From: CAIZQW01 sp942493055
GTDB lineage: Bacteria > Verrucomicrobiota > Kiritimatiellia > RFP12 > UBA1067
Length of the DNA: 64,000 nt
Direction: 5' to 3'
NCBI GenBank assembly: GCA_942493055.1
Contig: OW818680.1
Span: 3,596,001 to 3,660,000, forward strand
Part shown: one piece after another, positions 60,401 to 64,000 of the stretch
Numbering within the stretch: position 1 is the stretch's first letter
How the letters are laid out: each line of letters opens with the position of its first letter
Translations under genes and position numbers: made by a program
Notes under the pieces: model-generated
The model's input: the letters and a program-made list of their open reading frames with translations, nothing else
Told to the model about the DNA's origin: nothing
Databases searched by the model: none

Positions 60401-63400
60401 ATGAAAAACACCTATTGGGGTATGGGTCTACTTGCTCTATTGCTGCCGCTGACGATCTTGGCCGGGGCGTTTTCAACGGATGGCTTGGTCTTCCATTTGG
60501 ATGTCACAAAGGCGGACAGTGTGCTCTGTACTGCGGGCCGGGTTACTGCCTGGAAAGATGCTGATGGCAAAGCCGTTGCCTTTGAGCAGAAAGGGGCCAA
60601 CGAGCAACCGGCCCTGACGGCAAAGGCTTTTGGAAGTCATCCGGGCGTCTCCTTTGGCGTTGTTGCCCCGTCGCATCTGGTTGCGAATGGCGCGACGAAG
60701 GTTCAAACACTTTTTATTGTGACCCAGCACGCTGAAAAGCAGACTCCGATTGCCGGGATCTGGGGTGTTTACGGACAGGACCTGGGTCTGCGCATGTGTG
60801 AACAAGGCTCAGTGTGGCGGAATCCTGGGAATGCAAACGATTTTACAAAGGGTGGCCTCCTGGCCTTGAATGGACAGGTTGTTGAGGGAGATGCCGAGGT
60901 GCTTCCCAATCAGCCCTATCTATTAACGGCAGTCGGGGCTTCGCCTACATCCGCAGCAACAGCCTTGGGTACTTATGCGCATGGCCGCTATTATACAGGC
61001 CTCATTGCTGAGGTGCTTGCTTATGATCGCGCCTTACCTGAAAACGTGCGAAAAGAGATCGAAGCCTCGTTGATGACAAAATGGAACATCCGCGCGCAGA
61101 AGAGCGTTCCGGCGTCACGGCTGGCGTTGAAGAAAAAGTTGGGGACCCTCCGTGCGGAGTCGATTTCCTTGGCCTTGAAAGATATGGAGAGCCAATGGCC
61201 TGGCGCGACCTCCCTCAAGGCTGAAGCCCTTCAACCGCAGCTCGACACATTGCAGGAGCGGCTTGCGAACGCGGATGACAGCACGGTTGAGGCTGACGTT
61301 GAAAAGTTGCTCTCCGCAATTCGCACGGCGCTCTTCAGTTTGCCGATGCTGAAGGATGCCAAGCTGTTATTGGTGAAGCGCGGCGTCAGGGATCTGGCGC
61401 TGCCGACGAACTGGGACAATGTGCGCGGCAGCAGCAAGAATTTGACAAACGAAGTGATCCTGATGGAGAATCTGGCTGGCGTGCCGACCACACGAACTGT
61501 GATTAAGCCGCGCAAGCCGAATGATTACCTGGGCGAACTTGCCTTGCACTGGGATGCCAAGCGCCTCATGTTCTCCTCGCAGAATGAAAAGGGGAAGATG
61601 CGCGTCTATGAAGTCAACCTGGACACCCCCGAGCACTTTACGGAGATGCAGCAGATCCCGGATGATGACGTGGACAACCTGGCCGGTTGCTGGCTGGCGG
61701 ATGATGCGACGCTCTTCTTGTCAACAGCAACTATGATCGGCGTCCCCTGTGTCCGGGGCGGCTCGCACATTTACCACCTCTATCGTCAGGACAAGGAGGG
61801 CATCCGCCGTCTGACCTACGATCAGGAACACAACTGGAATCCAACGATGCTGCAGGATGGACGCGTGATGTATCAGCGGTGGGAGTACAGCGACATTCCT
61901 CATTTTGTGGCGCGCATTCTCTTCAGCATGAATCCGGATGGCACTGCCCAGCGGGAATTTTATGGCAGTAACTCCTATTGGCCAAACGCCATGTTCTATG
62001 CGAAGCCGATTCCCGACGGGGCTGGAAAGTTTGCCGCGATTGTCACGGGGCATCATGGCGTGGCGCGCATGGGCGAACTGGTGGTGTTTGATCCGTCCAA
62101 GGGTCGCCATGAGACAGATGGCGTGGTGCAGCGCATTCCGGGGCGCGGTCAAAAAGTGGAACCCAAAATTCTCGACCACCTCGTAGATCAATCGTGGCCG
62201 AAGTTCCTCCATCCGTTGCCGCTGGGCGGAAATTATTTCATTGCGCCGATGAAGCCCGATCCCAAGACGCCCTGGGGTCTTTATCTGGTCGACATGTTCG
62301 ACAACATGACATTGATTGCTGAAGATGCCCAGTATGCGCTCTTTGAACCTGTTCTGGTCAAACCGACGAAGCGCCCGCCGGTGCTGCCGTCTCAGATTGC
62401 CAAGGCTAAGCCTGGCTACATTAACCTCCTCGACATCTACGCCGGCCCGGGATTGGCAGGTGTGCCGCGCGGGACGATCAAGTCCCTTCGCATTGGCACG
62501 TATGCGTATTCGTATCGCGGCATGGGCGGACAAGTGGACCGCGTGGGCGAAGACGGTCCCTGGGATGTGCGCCGCATCATCGGCACAGTCCCGGTCTCCG
62601 AGGACGGCTCAGCGTTCTTCGAAGTGCCGCCGAACATTCCGCTCATGATCCAGCCTTTGGACGCAAAAGGACGGGCGGTCCAACTGATGCGCAGCTGGGT
62701 GATGTCCATGCCGGGCGAGATCCAGACCTGCGTGGGCTGCCATGAGCCGATGAACAGTTCCACGCCGGCCAATCGCATCGATGCGCACAACAAGCCGATC
62801 GAGAAAATCCGCCCATGGTATGGGCCGGTCCGCGGTTTCTCCTTTAACCGCGAAGTCCAGCCTGTCCTCGACAAATATTGTGTCGCCTGCCATGACGGCG
62901 AGGACAAGGAAGTCCCCAACTTCAAGATGCGTCCAGACCAGACCTATATGGCCTCCAGCGGAGGCTATCGCGCGGCGCACTTCCCGCCGGCCTATCTGGC
63001 GCTCAAGAAATATGTGCGCAACCACACCATGGAAAGCGACATGCATCTGCTGAAGCCCTACGAGTTCCATGCCTCGACCACGGATCTTGTACGCATGCTG
63101 GAGGCGGGGCATAAGAGTGTCAAACTGGATACGGAGTCCTGGGACCGCATCAATACGTGGATTGATCTCAACACGCCGGCGCACGGCACGTGGACCGAGA
63201 TCAGTGGCGAAGCTCGGACGAAGCAGGTCGCGGAGCGTCGCCGTGAACTTCTGAAGCGTTATGCTTACATCGATGAAGACCCGGAAGATTATGAGTTCCG
63301 CGCCAATCCGTCCAAGCCCAAATTTGAAGGCAAACTCGTAGAGAATGCGCGCCCCAACATGATCATGACCCTGACACCATTGCCGCAACCGGTGAAGGGC

Positions 63401-64000
63401 GTGGTTGCGCCGAAGGAGGTCACCAATAAAGAGTTCGCCGAGTTTGATCCGCAGCATGACAGCGGCATCGAAGTGGGCGGGTTCCTTCAGTTCTCCATCC
63501 ATGAGCGCGGCTTCCCTGTGAATGAACCGGACCAGCCGGTTGTCCGCGTGCCGCAAGCAAAGGCAAAGGCCTACTGCGAATGGCTGAGCAAGAAGAGCGG
63601 CAAGAGATATCGGTTGCCAACGATGATGGAGCGCATCTTCTTTGCAAAGGCAGCGGGCCGCGGACAAGGGAACTTTGCTGACTTGACCTTCCACCTGGAG
63701 AAGACACTGGCTCCTTGGGGGTTGCCCAGCGGTGCGGTTATGAACTGGCGTCCCGGGGACACGAACATGAATGACAAGGTGCGTGCGACTGCGCCGGTCG
63801 GAACCTATCCTGAAAGCAAGACAGGGCTCTATGATGTCTTCGGCAATGTCTGGGAATGGACTTCTGATCTCGACAGCGAAGGACGCGCGATTGCGATGGG
63901 CGGCTCCTTCGCCTCGCTGCCCAAGCAACTCACAGAGCGTTCCTGTGTCTCCTACTGGCCGTGGCAGCCCGTCTTCGATGTCGGCTTCCGCGTGGTCTGC
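60401..64000 (+). CDS. Giant secreted protein: propeller-like region, two c-type haem sites and FGE-like domain (3' end beyond window)
   Basis: An uninterrupted frame of 1200 codons with no stop before the window end. The start is at 60401 or 60389, both in frame, downstream of a GGGGGG site. Signal peptide about 1-24 (GLLALLLPLTILAGA). Residues 25-230 resemble a LamG-like sandwich. About 330-740 is repetitive, with WD/PD40-like elements such as LHWDAKRLMFSS and NWNPTMLQDGRVMYQRWEY. CxxCH haem sites are CVGCH (777-781) and CVACH (827-831). From about 1005 an FGE-sulfatase (SUMF1) fold ends in FGNVWEWTSDLD, GGSFAS and VGFRVVC. The copper-binding Cys pair of true FGE is not in the expected loop. 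Confidence 0.85.
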   Translation, partial: MKNTYWGMGLLALLLPLTILAGAFSTDGLVFHLDVTKADSVLCTAGRVTAWKDADGKAVAFEQKGANEQPALTAKAFGSHPGVSFGVVAPSHLVANGATKVQTLFIVTQHAEKQTPIAGIWGVYGQDLGLRMCEQGSVWRNPGNANDFTKGGLLALNGQVVEGDAEVLPNQPYLLTAVGASPTSAATALGTYAHGRYYTGLIAEVLAYDRALPENVRKEIEASLMTKWNIRAQKSVPASRLALKKKLGTLRAESISLALKDMESQWPGATSLKAEALQPQLDTLQERLANADDSTVEADVEKLLSAIRTALFSLPMLKDAKLLLVKRGVRDLALPTNWDNVRGSSKNLTNEVILMENLAGVPTTRTVIKPRKPNDYLGELALHWDAKRLMFSSQNEKGKMRVYEVNLDTPEHFTEMQQIPDDDVDNLAGCWLADDATLFLSTATMIGVPCVRGGSHIYHLYRQDKEGIRRLTYDQEHNWNPTMLQDGRVMYQRWEYSDIPHFVARILFSMNPDGTAQREFYGSNSYWPNAMFYAKPIPDGAGKFAAIVTGHHGVARMGELVVFDPSKGRHETDGVVQRIPGRGQKVEPKILDHLVDQSWPKFLHPLPLGGNYFIAPMKPDPKTPWGLYLVDMFDNMTLIAEDAQYALFEPVLVKPTKRPPVLPSQIAKAKPGYINLLDIYAGPGLAGVPRGTIKSLRIGTYAYSYRGMGGQVDRVGEDGPWDVRRIIGTVPVSEDGSAFFEVPPNIPLMIQPLDAKGRAVQLMRSWVMSMPGEIQTCVGCHEPMNSSTPANRIDAHNKPIEKIRPWYGPVRGFSFNREVQPVLDKYCVACHDGEDKEVPNFKMRPDQTYMASSGGYRAAHFPPAYLALKKYVRNHTMESDMHLLKPYEFHASTTDLVRMLEAGHKSVKLDTESWDRINTWIDLNTPAHGTWTEISGEARTKQVAERRRELLKRYAYIDEDPEDYEFRANPSKPKFEGKLVENARPNMIMTLTPLPQPVKGVVAPKEVTNKEFAEFDPQHDSGIEVGGFLQFSIHERGFPVNEPDQPVVRVPQAKAKAYCEWLSKKSGKRYRLPTMMERIFFAKAAGRGQGNFADLTFHLEKTLAPWGLPSGAVMNWRPGDTNMNDKVRATAPVGTYPESKTGLYDVFGNVWEWTSDLDSEGRAIAMGGSFASLPKQLTERSCVSYWPWQPVFDVGFRVVC

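Noticed and set aside
62609..63928. 439-codon open frame on the minus strand
   Set aside because: It is antisense to the cytochrome/FGE-like gene, which has haem sites, an FGE motif and runs through the window end; the antisense has none.
1..64000. CRISPR arrays and tRNA genes
   Set aside because: No regularly spaced direct repeats with unique spacers and no cloverleaf with TTC-loop and CCA end were found on reading both strands of the intergenic DNA.

Overview
The window looks like chromosomal DNA of a Gram-negative bacterium of the PVC group, most likely Kiritimatiellota, Lentisphaerota or a close relative. The pointers are a lipid A-type acyltransferase and an outer-membrane porin (diderm envelope), a PEP-CTERM protein beside a large TPR membrane protein, an S46 peptidase, a cytochrome c/FGE-like giant protein, glycoside hydrolases and a membrane-spanning Ser/Thr kinase. 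The lineage call is inference, because no 16S rRNA gene is present. No tRNA, rRNA or CRISPR array was found.

Layout: 1-1161 is a gene-free stretch of stem-loop repeats. 1162-5417 (minus) carries pyrK, a Ser/Thr kinase and trmL. 5526-6725 (plus) carries a promoter, a zinc-ribbon coiled-coil protein and the RNase P RNA. 6823-9572 (minus) is rpsB-tsf-proB. 9878-12126 is an accessory patch: a REP-associated transposase bracketed by inverted GGGACAGACA motifs, further copies of the motif, an AT-rich small gene and a truncated ORF. Then come an alpha-galactosidase-like gene (12126-14276) and a type IV pilus ATPase cluster, pilB-pilT-pilB (14333-18845).

18966-26562 is a disturbed gatCAB locus. A two-gene type II restriction-modification system sits exactly at the 3' end of gatB, and a second, synonymously diverged copy of the gatB 3' end lies on its far side. 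gatC is separated from gatA by about 1.9 kb of plus-strand genes: an SGNH esterase, a MazEF-like toxin-antitoxin pair and a small membrane protein. Next are pgsA and nifU, a MITE with perfect 19-bp terminal repeats and a 9-bp target duplication, an AbiE toxin-antitoxin operon and an S46 peptidase.

32534-42311 (plus) holds a YihY protein followed by a tetrapyrrole region: a SirC-HemA fusion and a HemC-CobA-HemD fusion, separated by a PEP-CTERM protein, a DUF2723/TPR-like protein and a small unknown. Together the two fusions would cover every step from glutamyl-tRNA to precorrin-2/siroheme precursors except HemL and HemB. The HemC part, however, lacks the whole C-terminal domain that carries the dipyrromethane-cofactor cysteine, which is the most striking oddity here.

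42333-48540 (plus) holds a GH3 glycosidase, a CII-like regulator, NfeD and SPFH membrane proteins, prepilin peptidase and a phosphoribosyltransferase. 48551-59781 (minus) holds an AddAB-like helicase-nuclease pair, a MATE/MVF-type transporter, an LpxL-like acyltransferase, a CCA-adding enzyme and an alginate-export-type porin. 59948-64000 (plus) holds a rhodanese lipoprotein and a very large secreted protein, cut by the window end, that joins a signal peptide, a beta-propeller-like region, two c-type haem sites and an FGE-like domain.
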